Source: Caldifarciminota bacterium (lineage in GTDB: Bacteria; Hydrothermota; Tepidihabitantia; B3-TA06; JALVRC01). From it: a stretch of DNA of 15,571 bases. Both the position numbers and the translations under genes were made by a program. Below the pieces are notes generated by a model. The model was not told the origin of the DNA. It saw only the letters and a list, made by a program, of their open reading frames with translations, and made no database searches. The stretch spans positions 908 to 16,478 of the forward strand of contig JALVRC010000064.1 in the NCBI GenBank assembly GCA_027025255.1. The letters run 5' to 3'. Numbering within the stretch: the first letter of the stretch is position 1; the number at the start of each line of letters is the position of its first letter. Shown piece after piece: positions 5,539-12,332 of the stretch.

Positions 5539-5993
5539 AACTTTTCTTCTATTGTTTGAATAAGAGAAATGAATTCATCCGGATTCGAAGGTTTCTTATA
5601 CTGATTATTTTTTAAAAGTTCCTGACAAATAATAGCGACCCTTCCAAGAGTAACAAGGTATTGATTACCTGGATCTTGCGGAGGAGCAATAATCAAAAAC
5701 ATAAAGAAAACAGGCTTATTATCAATAGCATCATATTTTATCCCTTCTTCACTACGACCTACAGCGAGAACAAGCTCATTGACCATCAAACTTCTTCCGT
5801 GAGGAATTGCAATGCCTTTACCTATCCCGGTAGAGCCCATTTCTTCTCGCTTCATAAGGGTATCAAGCAGAACATCACCTACCTTCTCATCTGTTGTAAT
5901 TAATGAAAGAAGCTCTTTTAAAGCATCCTTCTTATTTGTTGAAACCATATTAAGGTTTATATGTTTTTTATTTAAAAGCTTGTAAAGTTTCAC
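5535..5993 (-). CDS. PTS fructose/nitrogen-type EIIA domain protein
   Basis: A 152-residue single-domain EIIA of the mannitol/fructose class (PF00359). The 'MGSTGIGKGIAIPHGRS' signature places the phosphorylated histidine at His65. 'VGRSEEGIKYDAIDNKPV' and 'FLIIAPPQDPGNQYL' are the matching core strands. It resembles PtsN more than a sugar-specific permease subunit because no EIIB or EIIC is attached or adjacent, so a regulatory role is likely. No EI, HPr or NPr gene lies in this window. The start is GTG at 5993 with a strong AGGAGGT a few bases upstream. It sits 21 nt after argS, the widest gap in this part of the string, and shares ATGA with the zinc-ribbon gene. Confidence 0.9.
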   Translation of the reverse strand: MKLYKLLNKKHINLNMVSTNKKDALKELLSLITTDEKVGDVLLDTLMKREEMGSTGIGKGIAIPHGRSLMVNELVLAVGRSEEGIKYDAIDNKPVFFMFLIIAPPQDPGNQYLVTLGRVAIICQELLKNNQYKKPSNPDEFISLIQTIEEKL

Positions 5994-6014
5994 TTTACCT
6001 CCTTTATAAAAAGA

Positions 6015-7562
6015 CTACATCCTTTCTGGTACAGAAATAGATAATAGTTCCATACCTTTAACAAACATTTTTATTAATGCTTCAACAAGGAACAATCTCA
6101 TCTGTTCTTCATCTACACCTATCACTCTATAATTCTCATAGTATCTATGAAACTCCTTTGCAACCTCTATAAGATAGTAAAGAAGTTGGTGAGGTTCTTT
6201 TTGTTGAGTAGCCCTTAAGATAAGATCATCAAAGTAAAGAATATATATAAATAACCGTCTTTCCGATTCACCTATCTCCTTTATATCCTCAATATTTAAT
6301 GGCTCTTTATTAGACTTCCTTACAATATTCTTAAGCCTTGCAACTGCATACTGCAAATAGTAAGCTGGATTGTCCATACTTTCTTTTTGAGCAAGTTCTA
6401 TATCAAAATCTAAAATCTGCTCGTGGTGCCTTAATAAAAGAAATGTCCTTAGAACATCACTTCCGATTAAATCAACCACCTCATCGAGCAAGACAAATCT
6501 CCCTTCTCTTTTAGAAAATCTTTTTTTCTTGCCATTCTCTTTAAGATTAACCTGCTGTACAATTATAACCTCTAAAAGATCTTGCCCTGTAAAGACCTCT
6601 GTCCCAGCCTTTATACGTTTTATATAGCCATGATGATCCGGTCCTAAAATATTAATAAAGTGCTTATAGCCTCGCTCATATTTATAAAAATGATATCCAA
6701 GATCAGCGAGAAAGTAAGTAATCTCACCGTTTGATCTTACAAGAACCCTATCCTTATCATCACCAAAATTACTGCTTTTAAACCAGAGTGCTCCATCTCT
6801 TTCATAAACAAATCCTTTATCCTTTAATATTTCTAAAACCCTTTCAGGATAGCCCTTGCTTCTTATAAAACTTTCTTTAACAAATTTATCAAAAAAAATA
6901 CCTATCTTTTTTAAAGAAGATTTCTGCCAATTAACAATCTCTTCAATTGATTTTTCTCCTATACTATCAATTGATTCATCTACAAAATCTCTTGCTAAAG
7001 AAAAAATGTAGTCCCCTTTATAGCCTTCTTCAGGGAAAGTACTTTCTTCGCCTTTAAGCTCCTTAATTCTCGCAATTATACTTTGCGTAAGTAACATCCT
7101 CTGTCTGCCAGCATCATTTATATAGAATTCCTTTCCCACATTTATCCCTACATACTTCATCATATTTCCAAGAACATCTCCATATACACCTGCACGTGCT
7201 TGAACAACATTAAGAGGCCCGGTTGGATTTGAAGAAATATATTCTAAATTTATATAATCAACGCCATTATGTTTATAACCCTTTTCCTTTTTCATCAAAA
7301 AGGATTTTATAAGAGGCCACTCAATAAAAAAATTAATATATCCATTTTTAAGCTCAACTCTTAAACCAGAAGGAAGTTTTGAGGCAATATCGTTATAAAT
7401 CTTTTTAGCTACCTCCATTGGAGAGCTCCTGTACTCTTTAGTTAAAAGAAATGCAAGATTGCTGGAGAAATCTCCATTTTCACTGAGTTTACTCTTCAAT
7501 ATTTGATGTGACTTTACATGTAAAAAATCCTTAAATAAATCTTTTATAAAACCAACTATCAT
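6015..7562 (-). CDS. argS: arginyl-tRNA synthetase with atypical HIGH signature
   Basis: Class I synthetase charging tRNA-Arg; 515 residues, slightly short for the family (about 550-580). The N-terminal tRNA-binding domain is visible ('NGDFSSNLAFLL', residues 30-40). The catalytic domain begins at 'YISSNPTGPL' (109-117). The usual HVGH-type HIGH signature is replaced by N118-V119-V120-Q121. The KMSKS loop is 'KRFSKREG' (347-354), followed by 'VLLDEVVDLIGSDVLR', as expected for ArgRS. 'ILGPDHHGYIKR' (305-316) is the conserved mid-domain segment. The anticodon-binding DALR domain starts near 'NPAYYLQYAVARL' (399-410) and ends with 'FHRYYENYRV'. ATG at 7562 overlaps the rsfS stop by 4 nt. Identity is firm; the HIGH change is the oddity. 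Confidence 0.96.
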   Translation of the reverse strand: MIVGFIKDLFKDFLHVKSHQILKSKLSENGDFSSNLAFLLTKEYRSSPMEVAKKIYNDIASKLPSGLRVELKNGYINFFIEWPLIKSFLMKKEKGYKHNGVDYINLEYISSNPTGPLNVVQARAGVYGDVLGNMMKYVGINVGKEFYINDAGRQRMLLTQSIIARIKELKGEESTFPEEGYKGDYIFSLARDFVDESIDSIGEKSIEEIVNWQKSSLKKIGIFFDKFVKESFIRSKGYPERVLEILKDKGFVYERDGALWFKSSNFGDDKDRVLVRSNGEITYFLADLGYHFYKYERGYKHFINILGPDHHGYIKRIKAGTEVFTGQDLLEVIIVQQVNLKENGKKKRFSKREGRFVLLDEVVDLIGSDVLRTFLLLRHHEQILDFDIELAQKESMDNPAYYLQYAVARLKNIVRKSNKEPLNIEDIKEIGESERRLFIYILYFDDLILRATQQKEPHQLLYYLIEVAKEFHRYYENYRVIGVDEEQMRLFLVEALIKMFVKGMELLSISVPERM

Positions 7563-7900
7563 GAGATTTTTGTCCTTTTTGCATCACCCCATAGATACTC
7601 AAGTGAATAAAAATCCCTTTTTTCCTTTAAAAAAAGATGTATAATAATATCGAAAAAATCAATTAAAATCCACCCACTCTCTTCATTGCCTTCCACATGG
7701 TGAAGTACGTACCTCTGTTTTGATTCTATTTCTATAAGTTCTTTTAAATGTTTTAAATGTAAAGGGGATTGAGCAGTAGCTAACAAAAAATAATCTGAAA
7801 AAGAACACAACTCCCTGACATTTAAAACAACTATATTACTTGCTTTGTTTTCATCTAATAGATGAAAAACAAAATCAATAAAATCTTCTGTCTTGTTCAT
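7559..7900 (-). CDS. rsfS: ribosomal silencing factor RsfS
   Basis: A 113-residue RsfS/Iojap protein that binds ribosomal protein L14 and blocks subunit joining in starving cells. Family segments are 'NIVVLNVRELCSFSDYFLLAT', 'SPLHLKHLKELIE', 'EGNEESGWILIDFFDIIIHLF' and 'RDFYSLEYLWGDA'. Length is normal. In many bacteria rsfS follows nadD and a LytR/CpsA/Psr-family gene. Here only the LytR C-terminal-domain gene precedes it (4-nt ATGA overlap) and nadD is absent, so this looks like a rearranged form of that cluster. It overlaps argS by 4 nt as well. Confidence 0.95.
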   Translation of the reverse strand: MNKTEDFIDFVFHLLDENKASNIVVLNVRELCSFSDYFLLATAQSPLHLKHLKELIEIESKQRYVLHHVEGNEESGWILIDFFDIIIHLFLKEKRDFYSLEYLWGDAKRTKIS

Positions 7901-8310
7901 TCTAAAAAGATTGAATCAGGAATAAATTTCTTGTAATCTATACCAACAATAACAGTAACATCTACAAGAGAAAAAGAATCAATACTCATAAGAATCCTAT
8001 CAGAAGATAATTTTAAATCCATTGCAACAACCTTAGCATAAAATGCATGTTTGTCTCTATGATCTACAACAACAGTTTTCTCCAACTGTTCCTCTGTATT
8101 TCCTATTTCTAAAACATCATAGCCTTTATTTAAAAGGTACTTCTTTGTTCTTAAAGCAAGACCTTTAACATTTACACCATTAAGAACCTCAATCTTAATT
8201 TTATTTCTTTTAAAATTCTTTAGTTTTTTTTGATCCTGGATTCTAAAATATACAGAGACACTAATTATGATTGTTATTGCTATAAAAAGGATAAAGATTA
8301 CTTTTTTAAT
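7897..8310 (-). CDS. membrane-anchored LytR C-terminal-domain protein, ATT start
   Basis: A 137-residue protein. Residues 3-21 are a hydrophobic membrane anchor (VIFILFIAITIIISVSVYF), followed by a basic linker. From about residue 36 comes a LytR_C domain: 'IKIEVLNGVNVKGLA', 'LLNKGYDVLEIGN', 'KTVVVDH' and the final 'VDVTVIVGIDY'. The domain would face the cell surface; its exact job is unknown, though it is usually fused to LCP phosphotransferases, which are missing here. No ATG, GTG or TTG occurs in frame between the upstream stop (8332-8334) and a TTG at 8085, and starting there would lose the anchor and half the domain. ATT at 8308-8310, six bases after GGAGGG (8317-8322), is therefore the best start. 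The gene overlaps the GlmU-like gene by 13 nt and rsfS by 4 nt. Confidence 0.85.
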   Translation of the reverse strand: MKKVIFILFIAITIIISVSVYFRIQDQKKLKNFKRNKIKIEVLNGVNVKGLALRTKKYLLNKGYDVLEIGNTEEQLEKTVVVDHRDKHAFYAKVVAMDLKLSSDRILMSIDSFSLVDVTVIVGIDYKKFIPDSIFLE

Positions 8311-9242
8311 ATATTTCCCTCCAACACAGTATTATCTTCAATTGTTTTGTTTTTTATATAAGCAAATGGCCCTATTTCACAATTCTTCCCTACTACAGAC
8401 GGACCTTCAATATATGTGAACGGTTTGATAACTGTTCCCTCACCAATTTTTGCCTCGTAATCTATATGCACATTTATACTATCAAGTATTAAAACCCCTT
8501 CGTCCATTAAACGATTAAAAACCCTTATACGTAAAATCTTTTCCACCATTGCTAAATCTCTACGGCTATTAACCCCAACAACCTCTTCTGCATTCTTAGA
8601 CCTTACTGCCTGCACCCGCTTGCCCATTTTTGCAAGAATCTTTATAGAATCTGTTAAATAGTATTCATGGGTAACCGGGCTTGGCTTAATTTCATCAAGT
8701 ACTTCTTTTAAAGAAGCCACATCAAAAATATATGTTCCTGAGTTAATTTCATCAATAAGCCTTTCCTCTCTATTAGCATCCTTTTCTTCAACAATACCTT
8801 CAACTTCCCCACCTGCATTTCTTACTATACGACCGTATCCGTAAGGATCTTTAACCTTTGCACTCAATACTGTTGCTGCAGCATTATTTTTCCTGTGCCA
8901 ATAGATTAAACTTTTAATAGTCTCATTTTCAATTAAAGGAGCATCTCCACATAATATCAATACTTCCTCAGCATTTACCTTATCTATAGCTTTTGATACT
9001 GCATCAGCTGTCCCCTTAGGCTCATTTTGATATACATACTCAATATCCTCACCATCCAAACCAGAGATTATCAAATCCCCTGTATCTTTATTAATTATTA
9101 CAAAATTCTTCGTTGATCCAGCAAGTCTTGCTGTTTCGAGAACATACTTAATCAAAGGTCTTCCTAAAAGAGGTAAAAGAACCTTTGGTATCTTTGCTTT
9201 CATTCTTTTACCTCTTCCTGCTGCTAATATTATAGCATTCAT
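8298..9242 (-). CDS. glmU: GlmU-like UDP-GlcNAc pyrophosphorylase, lacking most of the acetyltransferase domain
   Basis: The N-terminal nucleotidyltransferase domain is complete and would make UDP-GlcNAc from GlcNAc-1-P and UTP for peptidoglycan. It has the 'LAAGRGKRM' loop (6-14) with Lys20 in 'PKVLLPL', 'KGTADAV' (76-82), metal-binding Asp100 (LCGDAPL), 'GIVEEKDA' (149-156), 'NSGTYIF' (167-173) and Asn225 (VGVNSR). The left-handed beta-helix starts at about residue 266 with 'IGEGTVIKPFTYIEG' and 'VGKNCEIGPFAYI', but the protein ends at 314, whereas full GlmU is about 455. The acetyltransferase active site is therefore missing. It is not a frameshift, because the next gene starts within its last codons. 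Either acetylation of GlcN-1-P is done elsewhere, or this is a related sugar-phosphate uridylyltransferase. It begins 3 nt after rplQ. Confidence 0.85.
   Translation of the reverse strand: MNAIILAAGRGKRMKAKIPKVLLPLLGRPLIKYVLETARLAGSTKNFVIINKDTGDLIISGLDGEDIEYVYQNEPKGTADAVSKAIDKVNAEEVLILCGDAPLIENETIKSLIYWHRKNNAAATVLSAKVKDPYGYGRIVRNAGGEVEGIVEEKDANREERLIDEINSGTYIFDVASLKEVLDEIKPSPVTHEYYLTDSIKILAKMGKRVQAVRSKNAEEVVGVNSRRDLAMVEKILRIRVFNRLMDEGVLILDSINVHIDYEAKIGEGTVIKPFTYIEGPSVVGKNCEIGPFAYIKNKTIEDNTVLEGNILKK
8308..8322 (-). promoter_or_regulatory. ribosome binding site with non-canonical ATT start codon
   Basis: GGAGGG at 8317-8322 lies 6 nt before ATT (8308-8310). This site decides the start of the LytR_C gene because no standard start codon exists upstream of the domain. 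The whole site is inside the last codons of the GlmU-like gene. Confidence 0.7.
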
Positions 9243-9245
9243 TTA

Positions 9246-9611
9246 CTATTCAGGTTTTCGCTCTACAAACTCTATAATTGACTTAAGGGCATTATCGCCT
9301 GGACGTCTCGCAACCTTTAGGATTCTTGTGTATCCTCCATTCCTTTCTTTAAATCTCGGACCAATTTCACTAAAGAGCTTTTTAACAAGCTCTCTATCTT
9401 TCAAATATCTATACGCCAAACGTCTATTAGCTACAGTATCTTCTTTTGAATATGTTATAAGCCTTTCAGCAAAACCTTTTAAGAGTCTTGCTCTTGTGTG
9501 AGTAGTAATGATTCGTTCATTAATTATCAATGAACGTAATTGACTACTAACAAGTGCTCTTCTCTGATCCCTTGGTTTATTAGCTTTTATTTTTTTTATC
9601 CTATGCCTCAT
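9246..9611 (-). CDS. rplQ: 50S ribosomal protein L17
   Basis: A 121-residue L17, a large-subunit protein near the tunnel exit. The family pattern is clear: 'MRHRIKKIKANKP..QRRALV', 'RSLIINERIITTHTRARLLKGFAERLIT' and 'GGYTRILKVARRPGDNA'. It follows rpoA, its usual neighbour at the end of the alpha operon, with an 11-nt overlap. In many bacteria the operon ends here, but the GlmU-like gene follows after 3 nt with no terminator. Confidence 0.98.
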   Translation of the reverse strand: MRHRIKKIKANKPRDQRRALVSSQLRSLIINERIITTHTRARLLKGFAERLITYSKEDTVANRRLAYRYLKDRELVKKLFSEIGPRFKERNGGYTRILKVARRPGDNALKSIIEFVERKPE

Positions 9612-10584
9612 TATTACCCTCCTCTATTCCAACATTAATACCTAATTTTAAACCTCGTTTCTCCAGAGCATTTTTTAACGATTTTAGAGATCTGGGTTTT
9701 ACTCCCCAACTTAATATTTCATCTTCTGTATGTACAATAATATCTCTTACATACGTTTTTCCTCGTGCTCTTAGAATTTTCCTTACTGTTTCAGGAATCT
9801 TAATTTCTTCAATACTTAAATCAACACCTTCACTTACACCTAAAAGTCTTAAAGAATCAATGTTTCCATTACTCTTTTCTTCTCTCTCAATTATAGGAGA
9901 AAGATATAATTTACCAAGCTTAGCAGCCTCCACAATAGCCTCTTCAGGCTTTATTGTACCATCAGTAGTTATTTTTAGAATAAGTTTTTCAAAATCAGTA
10001 AATTCTTCAAATCTAACATTATCAACCTCAAAATCTACTCGTCTCACAGGTGAATAAAATGCATCAAGGGTAATTGTACCAACTATTGCATGGGGATTTC
10101 TGTGCTTTACCATTTCCTGAGACTCCCATCCCCGTCCTTTCTCTATTTTAATCTCCATATTTATATTAGTAACGTCATCAGTAATAGTAAGTATCAGCTG
10201 GTCAGGATTCATAAGCTCTATACCAGGAGGCAGAGAAATATCCTTACCAAAAAGCTGCTTTTTCCCTCTTCCATGTAAATATAACATCTCAGTAGTATTT
10301 CTTGTATTCATTCTAAATCTCAGTTTTTTAACATACATTACTATCGTAGGAACATCTTCCAGAACCCCATCTATAGTTGAGAATTCATGTTGAACACCAT
10401 CAATCCTCATCTCAGTAGGAGCACAACCTTCTATAGAAGACATTAATATTCTTCTAAGCATTGTGCCGATAGTCCATGCCCAACCTCTTGGTAAAGGGCT
10501 ATAAACAAACTCACCATAAGTATCAGTGAGCTTTTCCTTATTCACTTCTAATTGAGAAGGAATAGGTAATTGACGTGGATTCAC
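9601..10584 (-). CDS. rpoA: RNA polymerase alpha subunit
   Basis: 327 residues. The alpha NTD (about 1-235) assembles the enzyme and shows 'PLPRGWAWTIGTMLRRILMSSIEGCAPTE', 'DGVLEDVPTIV', 'HAIVGTITLDAFYSPVRRV' and 'LKITTDGTIKPEEAI'. A linker leads to a C-terminal domain (about 247-315) that in other bacteria binds UP elements and activators. Its first helix reads 'IPETVRKILRARG' where most alphas have a V-R-x-x-N-C-L-K pattern; the Asn-Cys pair is absent and the helix seems about two residues shorter. The late 'GVKPRSLKSLKNAL' helix is recognisable. The gene lies between rpsD (11-nt gap) and rplQ (11-nt overlap). Confidence 0.98.
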   Translation of the reverse strand: MNPRQLPIPSQLEVNKEKLTDTYGEFVYSPLPRGWAWTIGTMLRRILMSSIEGCAPTEMRIDGVQHEFSTIDGVLEDVPTIVMYVKKLRFRMNTRNTTEMLYLHGRGKKQLFGKDISLPPGIELMNPDQLILTITDDVTNINMEIKIEKGRGWESQEMVKHRNPHAIVGTITLDAFYSPVRRVDFEVDNVRFEEFTDFEKLILKITTDGTIKPEEAIVEAAKLGKLYLSPIIEREEKSNGNIDSLRLLGVSEGVDLSIEEIKIPETVRKILRARGKTYVRDIIVHTEDEILSWGVKPRSLKSLKNALEKRGLKLGINVGIEEGNNEA

Positions 10585-10595
10585 TCTTTCCCTCC

Positions 10596-11207
10596 TTACT
10601 TGGAGTAAAGCTCTACAATCATCTGGGTATTATATGGGAAATCTTTGATATCCTCTTCAGAAGGAATTCTTAAAATTTGTGCCTTAGTATTATCTTCCAA
10701 TTGCATCCATGAAACCACATTGTCTTTTCTAATGTCATCTTTAATAGCTTTAAAATAAGCTGATTCCTTATCTATAAATTCTATAGAATCCCCTGATTTA
10801 ACTATAAAGGAAGGAATATCTACCTTTTTTCCATTTACACTTATATGACCGTGCCTTACAATTTGTCTTGCCTGTTTTCTACTCGTTGCCCACTGCAATC
10901 TATATACAACATTATCAAGTCTTCTTTCTAAAAGAATGATAAGCTCAATAGCTGTATTTCCCTTTTTTGCTGCCTGTTTAAAGAATTTTTTAAACTGTGC
11001 TTCTAAGATCCCGTATACTAATTTAACCTTTTGTTTTTCTTTTAACTGAAGTGAATAGGTAGACATTCTTCTTGAATAAAATGATGACTTTTTTCCTCCT
11101 CTCTTCGATAAAGGACACTTTTCTGTCAAACATTTTTGTCCTTTCAAAAAAAGTTTTTCGCCTTCTCTTCTACACTTTTTACATACAGGACTTATATCTC
11201 TTGCCAT
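10596..11207 (-). CDS. rpsD: 30S ribosomal protein S4, zinc-binding form
   Basis: A 203-residue primary 16S rRNA-binding protein that nucleates the 30S body. The N terminus carries four cysteines, Cys9/Cys12 and Cys26/Cys31 (CKKC...CLTEKC), the zinc-containing C+ version of S4. The S4 RNA-binding domain is at 'RRLDNVVYRLQWATSRKQARQIVRHGHISVNGKKVDIPS', and the C terminus 'MIVELYSK' is typical. ATG shares its A with the rpsK stop (TAATG). In well-studied bacteria S4 represses the alpha operon by binding its mRNA; I see no clear copy of that pseudoknot here. Confidence 0.98.
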   Translation of the reverse strand: MARDISPVCKKCRREGEKLFLKGQKCLTEKCPLSKRGGKKSSFYSRRMSTYSLQLKEKQKVKLVYGILEAQFKKFFKQAAKKGNTAIELIILLERRLDNVVYRLQWATSRKQARQIVRHGHISVNGKKVDIPSFIVKSGDSIEFIDKESAYFKAIKDDIRKDNVVSWMQLEDNTKAQILRIPSEEDIKDFPYNTQMIVELYSK

Positions 11208-11590
11208 TATACTCTCCTCTGTTTAGGAGGCCTACAGCCATTATGAGGGATTGGTGTTGTATCTTTCAAAGAAGTTATAACAAGACCTCCATTTTGAAGT
11301 GCTCTTATAGCTGTTCCGCGTCCAGGCCCGGGTCCTTTGACATATACGTCAACCTTTCTCAATCCCATATTAAAAGCTTCTTTCGCAGATTGTTCAGCGG
11401 CTTGTTGAGCTGCAAACGGTGTCCCTTTCTTTGTACCTTTAAATCCAACCTTACCAGCAGAACTCCAGGCAATTACATTGCCCTCTTTATCTGTAATGGT
11501 TATTATTGTATTATTAAAAGTCGCCTGTATTTTTACAGTTCCTTCTTCCGCTACTCTTTTCTTTTTTCTTCTTACTCTTTTCTTAGCCAA
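11207..11590 (-). CDS. rpsK: 30S ribosomal protein S11
   Basis: A 127-residue platform protein of the small subunit. Conserved segments are 'IQATFNNTIITITDKEGNVIAWSSAGKVGFKG', 'TPFAAQQAA', 'VKGPGPGRGTAIRAL' and the C-terminal 'IPHNGCRPPKQRRV'. The N terminus is very basic (KKRVRRKKKR), as usual. It lies 8 nt after rpsM and is coupled to rpsD by TAATG. Confidence 0.99.
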   Translation of the reverse strand: MAKKRVRRKKKRVAEEGTVKIQATFNNTIITITDKEGNVIAWSSAGKVGFKGTKKGTPFAAQQAAEQSAKEAFNMGLRKVDVYVKGPGPGRGTAIRALQNGGLVITSLKDTTPIPHNGCRPPKQRRV

Positions 11591-11598
11591 TTACCCTC

Positions 11599-11976
11599 CT
11601 ATTTTTTCTTTTTCTTAATTGCCCCTGAAGTCTTACGAGGGCCTTTCCTTGTTCTGGCGTTGGTATGTGTTCTCTGTCCACGCACAGGTAATCCCAGTTT
11701 ATGTCTAAAGCCTCTATAGCAATTTATCTCTATAAGTCTTTTTATATTTGCTGATATCTCTGCTCTTAAGGAACCTTCTACTCTATACTTATCCTCTATT
11801 TCTTTCCTTATTCTTGCTATTTCATCCTCACTTAATTCATTCATCTTCTTATTTTTATCAATTTTCGTATCATTTAAAATTTTTAAAGCTCTTGAATGTC
11901 CTATACCATATATATAAGTAAGGGCAAATTCTACCTTTTTTTTATCTGGTAAATCAACACCAGCTATTCTTGCCAT
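11599..11976 (-). CDS. rpsM: 30S ribosomal protein S13
   Basis: A 125-residue protein of the 30S head contacting the P-site tRNA and forming an intersubunit bridge. It shows 'MARIAGVDLPDKKKVEFALTYIYGIG', 'LRAEISANIKRLIEINCYRG.RH' and 'GLPVRGQRTHTNARTRKGP', ending in a poly-Lys tail. Its ribosome site GGAGGT overlaps the rpmJ stop codon region, so the two are probably coupled. Confidence 0.99.
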   Translation of the reverse strand: MARIAGVDLPDKKKVEFALTYIYGIGHSRALKILNDTKIDKNKKMNELSEDEIARIRKEIEDKYRVEGSLRAEISANIKRLIEINCYRGFRHKLGLPVRGQRTHTNARTRKGPRKTSGAIKKKKK

Positions 11977-11984
11977 TCCACCTC

Positions 11985-12101
11985 CTAACCTTGACGTTGT
12001 TTATGGTTTGGATTTTTTTTACAAATCACGTAAACACGCCCTTTGCGTTTAATTATACGACAATGCTCACAGATTTTTTTAACACTTGCTCTTACCTTCA
12101 T
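11985..12101 (-). CDS. rpmJ: 50S ribosomal protein L36, zinc-binding form
   Basis: A 38-codon gene: MKVRASVKKICEHCRIIKRK, then GRVYVICKKNPNHKQRQG. Cys11, Cys14 and Cys27 plus His33 form the C-C-C-H zinc site of the C+ type. The length matches the family exactly. The start at 12101 follows GGAGAG. It sits between infA (12-nt gap) and rpsM (8-nt gap), the standard place. Confidence 0.98.
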   Translation of the reverse strand: MKVRASVKKICEHCRIIKRKGRVYVICKKNPNHKQRQG

Positions 12102-12113
12102 AATTATCTCTCC

Positions 12114-12332
12114 TTATTTAAATCTGTATACAATCCGCCCTCTTTTTAAATCATAAGGCGAAAGCTCAACTAAAACTCTATCTCCAGGAAGTATTTTTAT
12201 ATAATGCATTCTCATTTTACCTGAAAGATGAGCCAGAATAAGAAAACCATTATCCAATTTAATCCTGAATGTAGCATTTGGCAAAGCCTCAACTACTTCA
12301 CCCTCAGCTTGAATCATATCCTTTCGTGCCAT
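12114..12332 (-). CDS. infA: translation initiation factor IF-1
   Basis: A 72-residue OB-fold protein that occupies the ribosomal A site during initiation. It shows 'EGEVVEALPNATFRIKLDNG', 'ILAHLSGKMRMHYIKILPGDRVLVELSPYDL.RGRIVYR', which matches the family along its full length. The start shares one base with the map stop (TAATG). Confidence 0.99.
   Translation of the reverse strand: MARKDMIQAEGEVVEALPNATFRIKLDNGFLILAHLSGKMRMHYIKILPGDRVLVELSPYDLKRGRIVYRFK

Noticed and set aside
7897..8085. LytR_C protein starting at TTG 8085 (62 codons)
   Set aside because: It would begin in the middle of the domain and omit the membrane anchor, although the upstream frame is open and clearly homologous; the ATT start at 8310 explains the data better.
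8290..8340. GlmU truncation as a recent frameshift or sequencing error
   Set aside because: The frames after the stop code for the anchor and LytR_C domain, not for more beta-helix repeats, so no continuation of GlmU is present to be restored.
11072..11719. 215-codon open frame on the plus strand
   Set aside because: It lies wholly antisense to rpsD, rpsK and rpsM. Its Phe/Ser/Cys/Leu-rich composition is what the complement of basic ribosomal genes gives, and there is no ribosome site.
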